Shown here: piece by piece, positions 56,800 through 64,000 of the stretch
How the letters are laid out: each line of letters starts with the position of its first letter
Numbering within the stretch: the stretch's first letter is position 1
NCBI GenBank assembly: GCA_963697705.1
Contig: CAVOPA010000018.1
Coordinates: 1-64,000, forward strand
Length of the DNA: 64,000 bases
Direction of reading: 5' to 3'
Source: CAVUCH01 sp963697705
GTDB lineage: Bacteria; Acidobacteriota; Vicinamibacteria; Vicinamibacterales; JAENWD01
Translations under genes and position numbers: made by a program
Notes under the pieces: generated by a model
Databases searched by the model: none
Told to the model about the DNA's origin: nothing
The model's input: the letters and a program-made list of their open reading frames with translations, nothing else

Positions 56800-57516
56800 A
56801 TGGAGCAGACCACGCCACGAAGACCAGCCACACGTGTGGCACGGCTCCGGGCCGCGCCCGTGGAGCCTGTCATGCGCCGTCTGGCGCTCGCGATCACCGG
56901 CATGGAGCTGCCCGCCATCGAAAAGATCTCGGACGCGCAGGCGGAGGATCCGTTCCAGGTGCTGATAGCCACGCTGCTCTCGGCGCGCACCCAGGACGCC
57001 ACCACGCACATGGCATCGGTACGGCTCTTCAAACGCGCGCGCACGCCGCGGACGATGGCCCGGCTGACGGTAGACGAGATCGAGCGGCTGATCTACCCGG
57101 TGAGCTTCTACCGGAACAAGGCGCGGTTCGTGAAGGCCACGGCCGAGACGCTCGCGACCCGGTTTGGCGGCCGCGTGCCGCGGACGATGGAGGAACTCAC
57201 GGCGTTACCGGGTGTCGGCCGCAAGACGGCCAATCTCGTGCTCATCCTTGCCTTCAAGAGCGAGCACAACATCTGCGTCGATACGCACGTCCACCGCATC
57301 TCGAATCGGCTCGGGTGGGTGCGAACCGATCTGCCCGAGCGGACGGAACAGGCGCTGTATCAAGCCATCGACCAGCGATGGTGGCCTTACATCAATCTCT
57401 ATCTCGTGACCTGGGGGCAGAACGTCTGTCGTCCCGTCTACCCGCGGTGCCGCGCCTGTGCCATCCGCGATATGTGCCCCAGGATTGGCGTCCACAGGGT
57501 GGGCAAGGAGAAGTGA
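56800..57516 (+). CDS. nth: Endonuclease III
   Basis: ATG 56800 (238 aa); ATG 56872 would give 214 aa, the usual size. Helix-hairpin-helix LTALPGVGRKTANLVL with catalytic Lys, catalytic Asp in CVDTHVHRISNRLG, and the 4Fe-4S site C-x6-C-x2-C-x5-C in CRPVYPRCRACAIRDMC. It removes oxidised pyrimidines and cleaves abasic sites. The cyclophilin ATG follows its stop directly. Confidence 0.95.
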   Translation: MEQTTPRRPATRVARLRAAPVEPVMRRLALAITGMELPAIEKISDAQAEDPFQVLIATLLSARTQDATTHMASVRLFKRARTPRTMARLTVDEIERLIYPVSFYRNKARFVKATAETLATRFGGRVPRTMEELTALPGVGRKTANLVLILAFKSEHNICVDTHVHRISNRLGWVRTDLPERTEQALYQAIDQRWWPYINLYLVTWGQNVCRPVYPRCRACAIRDMCPRIGVHRVGKEK

Positions 57517-58203
57517 ATGCGCACGCGTCATACGACAGGGTTGGCGGTGTTCCTCGCGGTAGCGGTCGTCGCGACGGCGGCCGCGCAGACGGCGAAACCG
57601 GCGCAAGGCGCCGCGCCGAAGACGGGGACCGCTCCGAAGGCCGGCACGCAGCCTGCCCCGAAGCCTCCGGCCAGAACGCCGGCGAAGCCGGCCGCAGCTC
57701 CGACGGTGCAGCCGTCGCCAGGAGCCGGGCCGGTCGTCGTGGTCGAGACCGCGAAGGGCACGTTCGAGTTCGAGACGTACCCCGATGACGCGCCGAAGAC
57801 CGTGGCGAATTTCCTCGCGCTGACCAAAAGGGGCTTCTTCAACGGGCAGCGCTTCCACCGCGTGGTGCCTGGCTTCGTGATCCAGGCCGGCGATCCGCAG
57901 ACGCGTGACATGAGCAAACAAGCTGACTGGGGGCGCGGACCCGCCGCCGGCAGCGGCAAGCCCATCGGCGTCGCCGAGTTTTCGAAGAAGCACCTGCACA
58001 CGAAAGGCGCCGTGGCCATGGCACACGCCGGCAACGCAGCCGAGGCGGATTCGCAGTTCTACGTGACGCTTGCCCCGAAGCCGGCGCTCGACGGCAAGTA
58101 CGCGGTCTTCGGCCAGGTGATCAGCGGTGTGGACGTGCCGGCGAAGATCGCGGCAGGGGACGTGATCAAGAGAATGTACGTGAAGGGTGCGCCGGCGAAG
58201 TAG
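57517..58203 (+). CDS. Cyclophilin-type peptidyl-prolyl isomerase, exported
   Basis: ATG 57517, 228 aa. Signal peptide GLAVFLAVAVVATAAAQ, then a 50-residue Ala/Pro/Lys linker (KPPARTPAKPAAAPTV). Cyclophilin core: FFNGQRFHRVVPGFVIQAGD with the catalytic Arg, AVAMAHAGNAAEADSQFYVT and DGKYAVFGQVISG. The Trp typical of cyclosporin binding is replaced by a different residue in this region, as in many bacterial enzymes. It catalyses proline isomerisation in the periplasm. Confidence 0.92.
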   Translation: MRTRHTTGLAVFLAVAVVATAAAQTAKPAQGAAPKTGTAPKAGTQPAPKPPARTPAKPAAAPTVQPSPGAGPVVVVETAKGTFEFETYPDDAPKTVANFLALTKRGFFNGQRFHRVVPGFVIQAGDPQTRDMSKQADWGRGPAAGSGKPIGVAEFSKKHLHTKGAVAMAHAGNAAEADSQFYVTLAPKPALDGKYAVFGQVISGVDVPAKIAAGDVIKRMYVKGAPAK

Positions 58204-58318
58204 GCGGCCGGCGACTCTCTCGTCTGGGTTCGGTCCTCACGTGTGAGTTCTCAGTCAGGCTCCTGGCTATCAGCCACGACGTGTCCCGGACCACCGTCCC
58301 ACCTACGCGTACGAACCT

Positions 58319-59347
58319 TCAGCGCCTGCGCGGCCGTTCGTCGAGCAGCGGCGCGTGCACATCCGCGGTCTCGCGCGCTGGTGGGGCGGTCCATGATGCT
58401 GTGGCCTTGACGAGGGGCGCGAGGAACTCGTACCGATCGATCATGGCCTGCGGGTACTCTCCCTTGACGGGCTCGCCGGTCAGGTGTTTGACGACGACGG
58501 CGTTCGCGACCGACTTGGCGGCGAAGTGGTTGTTCATGTACAGGTAGGCCTTCTTCACGAGCGCGCGAGCGGCAGTCGCCGTTTCTGCAATCGGCTGCAG
58601 CTCCTCTTCTGAATACAAGTAGTTGTACCGGTCTTCGCTTGCGCTGTGCGTCCACCACTCGGCGGCGTTCCTGCCGTGCAGGCGCAGGTAGTAGAACGTG
58701 CGCACGTTCGGCAGCTGGTTCTGGCGGATGGACGAGCGGAACTTCGGTTCGTCGATCTGGGTCCACGCAGCGCCGAACTCGTTCAGCAGTTCCAGGGTGT
58801 CGCCGACGTGGTCGCTCCAGCTGCTGTGCCGCAATTCCACCGAGATCGGATATTCGCGGAAGATTGTCAGCAGCCACGTGAGATACGCGCGGGATGCCTC
58901 GTTGTTCTTGAAGCTCGGAGGGAACTGGGCGAGCAGCGCACCGAGCTTGCCGGCGGATGCCAGCGGCTCGATGCCGGCCTTGAACTGATCGACGTCGGCG
59001 CGGTTCACCCGCGCGAGGGCATCGAGCTGCTGCGGGGTGGCCGGCAGGTCATCGAGCCGGCTCGCCTTGTACATCGCGGGGTGCGTGAACTTTTGATAGA
59101 GCTTCAGCGAGAAGTCGAAGCCTGCCGGCGTGCGTTCGGCCCAGCCGCGGCTCACCTCGGGCCGCGGCGTGCCGTAGAAGCTGGAGTTCACCTCGACCGT
59201 GTTGAAGTGCTCGGCGTAGAACGACAGCTCGTCGAACCCGGGGAGACTCGAGGCACGACCCTTCTTTGGCGGGTAGAACACACCGTTCCAGGTGCCTCGT
59301 CCCGTCGGATAGCTCCATCCTGATGTGCCGATACGGAGTTCGCCCAT
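58319..59347 (-). CDS. DUF72 family protein
   Basis: ATG 59347, 342 aa. TIM-barrel family marks: LRIGTSGWSYPTGRGTWNGV, FNTVEVNSSFYGTPRPE, DFSLKLYQKFTHPAMY, LLAQFPPSFKNNEA, SVELRHSSWSD and FYYLRLHGRN. A late segment KKAYLYMNNHFAAKSVANAV matches the family end. The biochemical role is not established. Confidence 0.9.
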   Translation of the reverse strand: MGELRIGTSGWSYPTGRGTWNGVFYPPKKGRASSLPGFDELSFYAEHFNTVEVNSSFYGTPRPEVSRGWAERTPAGFDFSLKLYQKFTHPAMYKASRLDDLPATPQQLDALARVNRADVDQFKAGIEPLASAGKLGALLAQFPPSFKNNEASRAYLTWLLTIFREYPISVELRHSSWSDHVGDTLELLNEFGAAWTQIDEPKFRSSIRQNQLPNVRTFYYLRLHGRNAAEWWTHSASEDRYNYLYSEEELQPIAETATAARALVKKAYLYMNNHFAAKSVANAVVVKHLTGEPVKGEYPQAMIDRYEFLAPLVKATASWTAPPARETADVHAPLLDERPRRR

Positions 59348-59379
59348 ATGCCTGAGGGGAGTAGGGCTTAGTCTAAGGG

Positions 59380-59508
59380 CCCGCTGGCGAAGTCCAAGCC
59401 CCAGCCTTCAGGCCCTTGCCTCCAGCCGCCCGCCGCCCGCCGCCGGTCCCTAGCCAGCCTCTGGCCAGCCTCCAGCCTCCAGCCTCCAGCCTCAGCCCCT
59501 GGCCCCCA
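59380..59508. repeat. CCAGCCT-word spacer
   Basis: CCAGCCTCCAGCCTCCAGCC runs at 59454-59500, with AGGGCTTAGTCTAAGGG words at 59361. The C-terminal residues and stop codon of the ArsC-like gene (59492) are encoded in this repeat. Confidence 0.65.
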
Positions 59509-59836
59509 GCCCATCGTACGCCTCCTTGTCGAAGCCGAAAATCGCCCGCCGGCCAACGACCAGGACGGGACGCTTGATCAGGTTCGGCTGCTCGACCATC
59601 AGATCGATTGCCTCCCGCTTCGAGGAGGGCAGCGGCCGGTCCTTCAACGCGGGGCTGCGGCGGCTGACGTAGTCGAGGAAGCGCGTCTCGTCCACGTGCT
59701 GTTCCAGGAAGGCCCTTGGTGGCGGCTGCCGGCTGATGTCTCGTTCCTCGACGTCGATTCCGCGCTGTGCCAGATGACCTCTGGCATTCCGACAGGTCGT
59801 TCACGTCGGTTTGCAGTAGAAGATCGGTTTGGCCAT
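59492..59836 (-). CDS. ArsC/Spx-family thiol oxidoreductase with probable selenocysteine at the active site
   Basis: ATG 59836, 114 aa, the usual family length. The N-terminus reads MAKPIFYCKPT-(TGA)-TTCRNARGHLAQRG. The TGA (59801-59803) falls on the catalytic Cys of the KPTCTTC motif, giving U-x-x-C. Downstream the frame stays open and family-like: DYVSRRSPALKDRPLP, KREAIDLMVEQPNLIKRPVL and VVGRRAIFGFDKEAY, ending at TGA 59492. A hairpin at 59768-59786, 14 nt after the TGA, fits a bacterial SECIS. Relatives are arsenate reductases, Spx-like regulators or glutathione/thioredoxin-linked reductases. Standard gene calling would start at GTG 59695 and lose the active site. selA, selB, selC and selD are not in this window. 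Confidence 0.82.
59768..59786 (-). promoter_or_regulatory. Probable bacterial SECIS element
   Basis: On the coding strand TGCCAGA pairs perfectly with TCTGGCA around a GGTCA loop. The apical loop starts 21 nt after the TGA and has G at its first two positions, within the range known for bacterial SECIS. The GGUC loop also matches the one of E. coli fdhF. Confidence 0.75.
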
Positions 59837-59844
59837 GGGGACAT

Positions 59845-59940
59845 TCTACGGCTGACGGTTGGCGGCTGGCGGCTGGAGCTGGTGCGTGCCCCGAGCCGTG
59901 AGCCGGCCCGGCCTCTAGCCTCCAGCCTCGAGCCCAGCCT
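59845..59940. repeat. GGCTGGC / CCAGCCT inverted words between divergent genes
   Basis: TTGGCGGCTGGCGGCTGGAG at 59858-59877 faces CTAGCCTCCAGCCTCGAGCC at 59915-59934. A TACAAT at 59942-59947 may be the -10 for queE. Confidence 0.6.
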
Positions 59941-59959
59941 GTACAATCATCTCGTCCCC

Positions 59960-60601
59960 ATGCTGACCGTCAACGAGATCTTCCATTCGATTCAGGGCGA
60001 ATCGACGCACGCGGGGGAGCGGTGCGTGTTCGTGCGGCTGACCGCGTGCGATCTGCGCTGTATGTGGTGCGACACGACGTATGCCTTCCACGAAGGCCGG
60101 AAGATGTCCGTCGGAGAAGTGGTGGCGGCGATCGAGGCTTACGACTGCCGGCTCGTCGAAGTGACCGGAGGCGAGCCGCTGCTGCAGAAGGAGGCACCGG
60201 TGCTGATGCAGGAGCTGCTGGCGCGCGGCAAGACGGTGCTGGTCGAGACCGGCGGCCACATCAGCCTCGACCGCGTGCCCCCCGGCGTGATCCGCATCAT
60301 GGACGTGAAGTGCCCCGGCAGCGGCGAGGCTCACCGCATGGACTGGTCGAACATCGAACGGCTGCAGCCGCGCGACGAGGTGAAGTTCGTCATCGCGGAC
60401 CGTGTCGACTACGAGTACGCCCGCGACGCGCTCGCCCGTCACGTGCTTGCGGACCGCGTCACGGCGGTGCTCTTCTCGCCGGTGCACGGCGTGCTCGATG
60501 CGCGCACGCTCGCCGAGTGGGTGCTCGCCGATTCCCTTGCCGTCCGCGTGCAGCTGCAGGTGCACAAGTACATCTGGGCGCCGGACACGCGGGGAGTCTA
60601 G
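59960..60601 (+). CDS. queE: 7-carboxy-7-deazaguanine synthase
   Basis: ATG 59960, 213 aa. MLTVNEIFHSIQGESTHAGE is the typical start; the radical SAM cluster motif is CDLRCMWCDT (C-x3-C-x2-C), and VEVTGGEPLLQ is the SAM-binding GGEP. It contracts 6-carboxytetrahydropterin to CDG for queuosine. queC follows 64 nt later. Confidence 0.95.
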   Translation: MLTVNEIFHSIQGESTHAGERCVFVRLTACDLRCMWCDTTYAFHEGRKMSVGEVVAAIEAYDCRLVEVTGGEPLLQKEAPVLMQELLARGKTVLVETGGHISLDRVPPGVIRIMDVKCPGSGEAHRMDWSNIERLQPRDEVKFVIADRVDYEYARDALARHVLADRVTAVLFSPVHGVLDARTLAEWVLADSLAVRVQLQVHKYIWAPDTRGV

Positions 60602-60603
60602 CT

Positions 60604-60646
60604 ACCGTTAACCGTTAACCGTTAACCGTCAACCGTCAACCGTTGT
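60604..60646. repeat. CCGTTAA tandem run
   Basis: About six 7-bp ACCGTTA/ACCGTCA units between queE and queC, then CCTGAGCCCTGAGCCC. No matching left arm is seen. Confidence 0.75.
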
Positions 60647-60667
60647 CCCTGAGCCCTGAGCCCTGTG

Positions 60668-61339
60668 ATGCCCCTCGCAGTCGTTCTCCTCAGCGGTGGC
60701 CTCGATTCCTACACCGCTGCCGCGATGCTGCAGCGCGAGGGATTCGCAATCTGCGCGCTCAGTGTGCTGTATGGTCAGCGCCACGCGCGGGAGGTCGAGT
60801 CGGCCCGGGCCGTCGCGCGCGCGCTTGCCGTTCGGCAGCATCTCGAGGTGAGCGTGGACCTCGCACGGATCGGGGGCTCTGCGCTGACGACCGATGCGTC
60901 CGTGCCGAAGGATCGCGAGCTCGACGCGGTAGAGATCCCGTCGACTTACGTGCCCGCGCGGAACACGGTGTTGCTGTCGCTGGCGCTTGCCTGGGCGGAA
61001 GTGCTCGGCGCCTGCGACATCTGCATCGGCGCCAACGCGCTCGACTACTCCGGATATCCAGACTGCCGGCCTGACTACCTCGCGGCGTTCGAGCGCCTGG
61101 CGGGGCTGGCTACCCGCGCTGGCGTCGAAGGGACGCGCTTCCACGTCCACGCCCCCCTGCTGCACATGACCAAGGCCGAGATCGTCCGCGCGGGCCTGGC
61201 ACTCGGCCTGGACTACGGTCTCACGCACAGTTGCTACGATCCCGCGCCAGACGGCAGCCCGTGCGGACACTGCGACAGCTGCGTGCTCCGCGCCAAAGGA
61301 TTTGCGGAGGCGGGGGCACAGGATCCGCTGGGCGTGTAA
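60668..61339 (+). CDS. queC: 7-cyano-7-deazaguanine synthase
   Basis: ATG 60668 (GTG 60665 is also in frame), 223 aa. PP-loop VVLLSGGLDSYTAAAML, LYGQRHAREVESA, YVPARNTVLLSLALAWAE, IGANALDYSGYPDCRPDYL and the zinc site C-x9-C-x2-C-x2-C in CYDPAPDGSPCGHCDSC. It turns CDG into preQ0. With queE and queA it shows that queuosine is made de novo; queD, queF and tgt lie outside the window. Confidence 0.95.
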   Translation: MPLAVVLLSGGLDSYTAAAMLQREGFAICALSVLYGQRHAREVESARAVARALAVRQHLEVSVDLARIGGSALTTDASVPKDRELDAVEIPSTYVPARNTVLLSLALAWAEVLGACDICIGANALDYSGYPDCRPDYLAAFERLAGLATRAGVEGTRFHVHAPLLHMTKAEIVRAGLALGLDYGLTHSCYDPAPDGSPCGHCDSCVLRAKGFAEAGAQDPLGV

Positions 61340-61340
61340 T

Positions 61341-61466
61341 GCACAATGCACAACGCACGATGCAGACGAGCAAAAGCCTGAGGCCCCTGCGTTCTGGAGC
61401 GGGGGCCTCGTTGAACGCTGCGCTTCGCTGCGCCCGGCGAGCCGTTTGTGCATTGTGCATCGTGCC
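61341..61466. repeat. Inverted TGCACAA-word spacer
   Basis: ATGCACAATGCACAACGCAC (61340-61359) is matched by GTGCATTGTGCATCGTGC at 61449-61466. The core holds the hairpin at 61381-61408. Confidence 0.75.
61381..61408 (+). terminator. GC-rich hairpin after queC
   Basis: AGGCCCCTGC pairs with GCGGGGGCCT (one G-T pair) around an 8-nt loop, 42 nt past the queC stop. No U-tract follows, so it may be a structural element instead. Confidence 0.45.
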
Positions 61467-61477
61467 TCACATCATCA

Positions 61478-62665
61478 ATGACACAGCGCCTTTACTACAC
61501 CGACGCGTACCTGACCGGATTCACCGCCAGCGTCACTGAGGTCCTCGACGTCGACGGCCGCGCGGCTGTTGTCCTCGATCGCACGGCGTTCTATCCGACG
61601 TCCGGCGGTCAGCCATTCGACACCGGCGTGCTGAACGGCGTTGGCGTTGCCGGGGTCGTCGATCTCACCGACGGCCGCATTGCGCACATTGTCGAGGCGG
61701 CCCTTGCGCCTGGGAACGAGGTGAGTGGGCAGATCGACTGGGGCCGCCGGTTCGATCACATGCAGCAGCACACGGGCCAGCACGTGCTGTCGGCGTCATT
61801 CGATCGCGTGCACGGCGCGCGTACCGAGAGCTTTCATCTCGGTACCGAGACGTCCACGATCGACTTCGCGACGACCCTGGCAGTGGACGCGATTGCCGCG
61901 GCCGAGCAGGACGCGAACCGCATCGTCTGGGAAGACCGTCCGGTGCGCGTGCGGTTCGTCTCTGAAGAGGAAGCGGCGTCGCTGCGGCTGCGCAAGGAAC
62001 CGGCTCGCAGCGGGGCGCTCCGGCTCGTCGAGGTGGACGGGTGCGATCTGTCCGCGTGCGGCGGCACGCACGTCGCCAGCACGGGCGCGGTCGGCATCAT
62101 CGCGGTCACCGGATTCGAGCGCTTCAAAGGCGGCACGCGCGTGGAGTTCGTCTGCGGCGGCCGCGCGCTCGCGCGGCTCCGTCAGCAGCGCGACGTCATT
62201 GCAGGAGCCGTGCGTCACCTCTCGGTGGTTCCCGCGGAGCTGCCCGGCGCGATTGAGCGATTGCAGGACGACATCAAGGCACAGAAGCAGGCCGCGCGCG
62301 CCTTGCAGCAGCGGCTCGTGCGGTACGAGGCTGACGCGCGTGCGGCGCGGGCGGTGCCGCTGGGCGATCTGCACCTCGTGGCCGAGCGCGTCGACGGGTG
62401 GGACGCACAGGGGCTGAAAGAGCTCGCAACCGGAATCGCCTCCCGCGGCGGTTACGCGGCGGTCCTGCTCAGCGCCGAGACTCCGCCCCTCATCGTCATC
62501 GCACGCGCGGCCGACGTTCGGCTCGATGCCGGCGCCGTTCTCAAGCAGCTCACGGCTCGATTTGGCGGCAAAGGCGGTGGCCGGCCCGAGCTCGCACAAG
62601 GCGGTGGGCTTGCCGCACCTCACGACGTGATCCTTCGGGCTGTCCAGGAACTGCTGCGGCCATGA
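61478..62665 (+). CDS. Alanyl-tRNA editing protein (AlaX type) with DHHA1 domain
   Basis: ATG 61478, 395 aa. The editing domain has its zinc ligands in HMQQHTGQHVLSA and CGGTHVASTG. TAFYPTSGGQPFDTG is the glycine-rich family motif. A coiled linker (LQDDIKAQKQAARALQQRL) leads to a DHHA1 RNA-binding domain ending in RFGGKGGGRPELAQGG. It hydrolyses mischarged Ser- or Gly-tRNA(Ala) in trans. Its stop overlaps the next ATG. Confidence 0.92.
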   Translation: MTQRLYYTDAYLTGFTASVTEVLDVDGRAAVVLDRTAFYPTSGGQPFDTGVLNGVGVAGVVDLTDGRIAHIVEAALAPGNEVSGQIDWGRRFDHMQQHTGQHVLSASFDRVHGARTESFHLGTETSTIDFATTLAVDAIAAAEQDANRIVWEDRPVRVRFVSEEEAASLRLRKEPARSGALRLVEVDGCDLSACGGTHVASTGAVGIIAVTGFERFKGGTRVEFVCGGRALARLRQQRDVIAGAVRHLSVVPAELPGAIERLQDDIKAQKQAARALQQRLVRYEADARAARAVPLGDLHLVAERVDGWDAQGLKELATGIASRGGYAAVLLSAETPPLIVIARAADVRLDAGAVLKQLTARFGGKGGGRPELAQGGGLAAPHDVILRAVQELLRP

Positions 62666-63813
62666 CCTTCTCGCCGCTGCCGTTTCGCGCTTCACTCCAG
62701 CAGTATCGGGATCAGGCGGCCGATCTGCTGCGCGCCTGGCAGGACGGGAATGCCACCGCCATCGAGTTCGTCACGCACCGGCACCCGCGCTTTCTCAATC
62801 CCGACATACCCTGGCTGCCGAAGCGACTCTCCGACGAGGAGGTGAGACGCGCGGCGTTCGACCAGGCCGATGCGGAGCTTGCAGTTGCGCGGGGATACGA
62901 TTTTGCCGACTGGCGGATGCTCGAGGAGTACGTGGAAGCGGTCACGGACGACGATTCTGCGGTGTGCCGCTTCGAAACAACGGTTGAGGCCGTGATCCAT
63001 GGAGACGTGGCCTCGGTTCAGTCGCTCCTCGGGAGGCATCCGGAACTGGCGCACGCGCGATCCACGCGCGTCACGCCTTTCAACCCGCCGGTGCATCGCG
63101 CCACGCTGCTCCACTACGTGGCAGCGAACGGCGTCGAAGGCTACCGCCAGCTCACGCCGCCGAACGCAGTCGCCATCGCCGATGCGCTGCTCGACGCCGG
63201 CGCCGACGTCGATGCTCTTGCCGACATGTACGGAGGCCAGTGCACGACCATGAGCATGCTGGTCTCTAGTACGCCGCCGGCTCGGGCGGGCGTGCAGGTC
63301 CCGCTCGTTGAGACGCTGATCGATCACGCAGCGGCCGTGGAGGCGCTTGGTTCAGGCCATTGGGCGTCGCCGCTCATGACGGCGCTGGCGTTCGGGTTCA
63401 CGGACGCCGCAGACGCTCTCGTGAGGCGAGGCGCCCGTGTCGAGACTCTCGCCGCTGCAGCGGGTCTGGGCCGGGTGCTCGACGTGCGCCGGCTGCTGGA
63501 CCGAGCGGACAGCCCGGAGTGCCACCGCGCGCTGGCGTTGTCGGCCCAGCACGGCCATGTCGAAATCGTGCGGCTGCTTCTCGACGCTGGCGAGGATCCC
63601 AACCGTTACAACCCGGAAGGAAACCACGCGCATTCGACGCCGTTGCACCAGGCCGTGTTGGCGGGACGCGTCGAGGTGGTCCAACTCCTCGTCGAGCACG
63701 GCGCGAGGCTGGACATCAAGGACGCCATTTACGAGAGCACACCGCTCGGGTGGGCCGTATACGCCGGGCAGCCCGGGATCGCCGAGTACCTTCGCGCCCA
63801 CGGCGCGGTGTAG
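62662..63813 (+). CDS. Ankyrin-repeat protein
   Basis: ATG 62662 overlaps the upstream stop (ATGA). 383 aa. The N-terminal 100 residues (LLRAWQDGNATAIEFVTHRH, DFADWRMLEEYVEAV) are a helical module seen with ankyrin repeats in several bacteria. About six repeats follow (VEAVIHGDVASVQSLLGRHP, IADALLDAGADVDALADMYG, ALSAQHGHVEIVRLLLDAGE, STPLHQAVLAGRVEVVQLLV, GWAVYAGQPGIAEYLRAHGA). No signal peptide. A protein-binding role is likely; the partner is unknown. Confidence 0.88.
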   Translation: MTFSPLPFRASLQQYRDQAADLLRAWQDGNATAIEFVTHRHPRFLNPDIPWLPKRLSDEEVRRAAFDQADAELAVARGYDFADWRMLEEYVEAVTDDDSAVCRFETTVEAVIHGDVASVQSLLGRHPELAHARSTRVTPFNPPVHRATLLHYVAANGVEGYRQLTPPNAVAIADALLDAGADVDALADMYGGQCTTMSMLVSSTPPARAGVQVPLVETLIDHAAAVEALGSGHWASPLMTALAFGFTDAADALVRRGARVETLAAAAGLGRVLDVRRLLDRADSPECHRALALSAQHGHVEIVRLLLDAGEDPNRYNPEGNHAHSTPLHQAVLAGRVEVVQLLVEHGARLDIKDAIYESTPLGWAVYAGQPGIAEYLRAHGAV

Positions 63814-63835
63814 CTCACTTCTGTTGGGTACGATT

Positions 63836-64000
63836 CCGGGTTCCGGGTTCTGGGTTCCAGGTTGGGTTCCTCGTTCCTCGTTCGTTCCAGGTTCCCCGGC
63901 GGTTCGACCGTCCCGGTTCCTTGGTTCCGATCTTCCAGGTTCGTCGCAGGCTCGATTGGAGCGACGGCGATATCAGGAACCTCGCACTTGGAACCCGGAA
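63836..64000. repeat. GGTTCC-word spacer cut by the window end
   Basis: The left arm GGGTTCCGGGTTCTGGGTTCC starts at 63837; the core includes TCGATTGGAGCGACGG; the right arm (TTGGAACCCGGAA) is just beginning at 63988. Confidence 0.75.

Noticed and set aside
61381..61408. Riboswitch for queuosine precursors near queC
   Set aside because: The hairpin is downstream of queC and upstream of an unrelated editing gene; no preQ1-type pseudoknot sequence is seen before queE or queC.

Overview
The window is a GC-rich bacterial chromosome segment with no phage, IS transposase, integrase or CRISPR. The best guess at the organism is an acidobacterium, probably of the Vicinamibacteria type. The reasons are an Oar-like TonB receptor with a carboxypeptidase-type N-terminal domain, a sortilin/BNR-repeat protein, PD40/c-heme and PQQ-type secreted proteins, an S8 protease with NIVWGS repeats, a PVM-like microcompartment locus, and word-like inverted repeats in most intergenic spaces. 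This assignment is inference from gene content; no 16S gene is present.

Layout. 1-16.6 kb: exported catabolic proteins (PQQ-type quinoprotein, gamma-glutamyltransferase, inositol-phosphatase family enzyme, S41 protease, hydrazine-synthase-alpha-like diheme protein, kynureninase-like PLP enzyme, TonB receptor). Most of these are interrupted by frameshifts. 16.8-23.3 kb: two SAM methyltransferases, then yebC-ruvC-ruvA-ruvB-fabH. 23.6-28.3 kb: DUF4112 protein, an orphan protein, a stand-alone LigD-type primase-polymerase, an AI-2E-family permease and a thioredoxin-reductase-like flavoprotein. 28.6-32.1 kb: a tight GNAT / S8 protease / GNAT cassette. 32.1-43.6 kb: queA, a deoxyhypusine-synthase-like protein, a tRNA with CAT anticodon, tilS, ftsH, folP, cdaA, ybbR/cdaR, glmM, pdxJ and a hydrolase. 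43.8-51.4 kb: a TPR protein, then a microcompartment locus (class II aldolase, one BMC-H, three BMC-P, one small tagged Cys protein), two phosphohexomutases and a Tat-exported metallo-beta-lactamase-fold protein. 51.4-64 kb: a 37-bp tandem array, the sortilin-like protein with a LolA-like partner, a hydroxyacid dehydrogenase, nth, cyclophilin, DUF72, a selenocysteine-type ArsC-like gene, queE, queC, an alanyl-tRNA editing protein and an ankyrin protein.

The strongest unusual signal is the ArsC/Spx-family gene on the minus strand at 59492-59836. Its catalytic cysteine codon is TGA, followed 14 nt later by a 7-bp hairpin with a GGUCA loop, which fits a bacterial SECIS. Other points are the NIVWGS-repeat protease between two paralogous acetyltransferases, a phosphohexomutase pair in which one copy has lost the catalytic serine, a microcompartment locus without its aldehyde dehydrogenase, and spacers built as (short word)n - core - (reverse complement)n.

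Frameshifts are concentrated in the first 17 kb. In the rest they occur only in tilS and folP, both normally essential, so at least some of them are probably assembly indels rather than gene decay.
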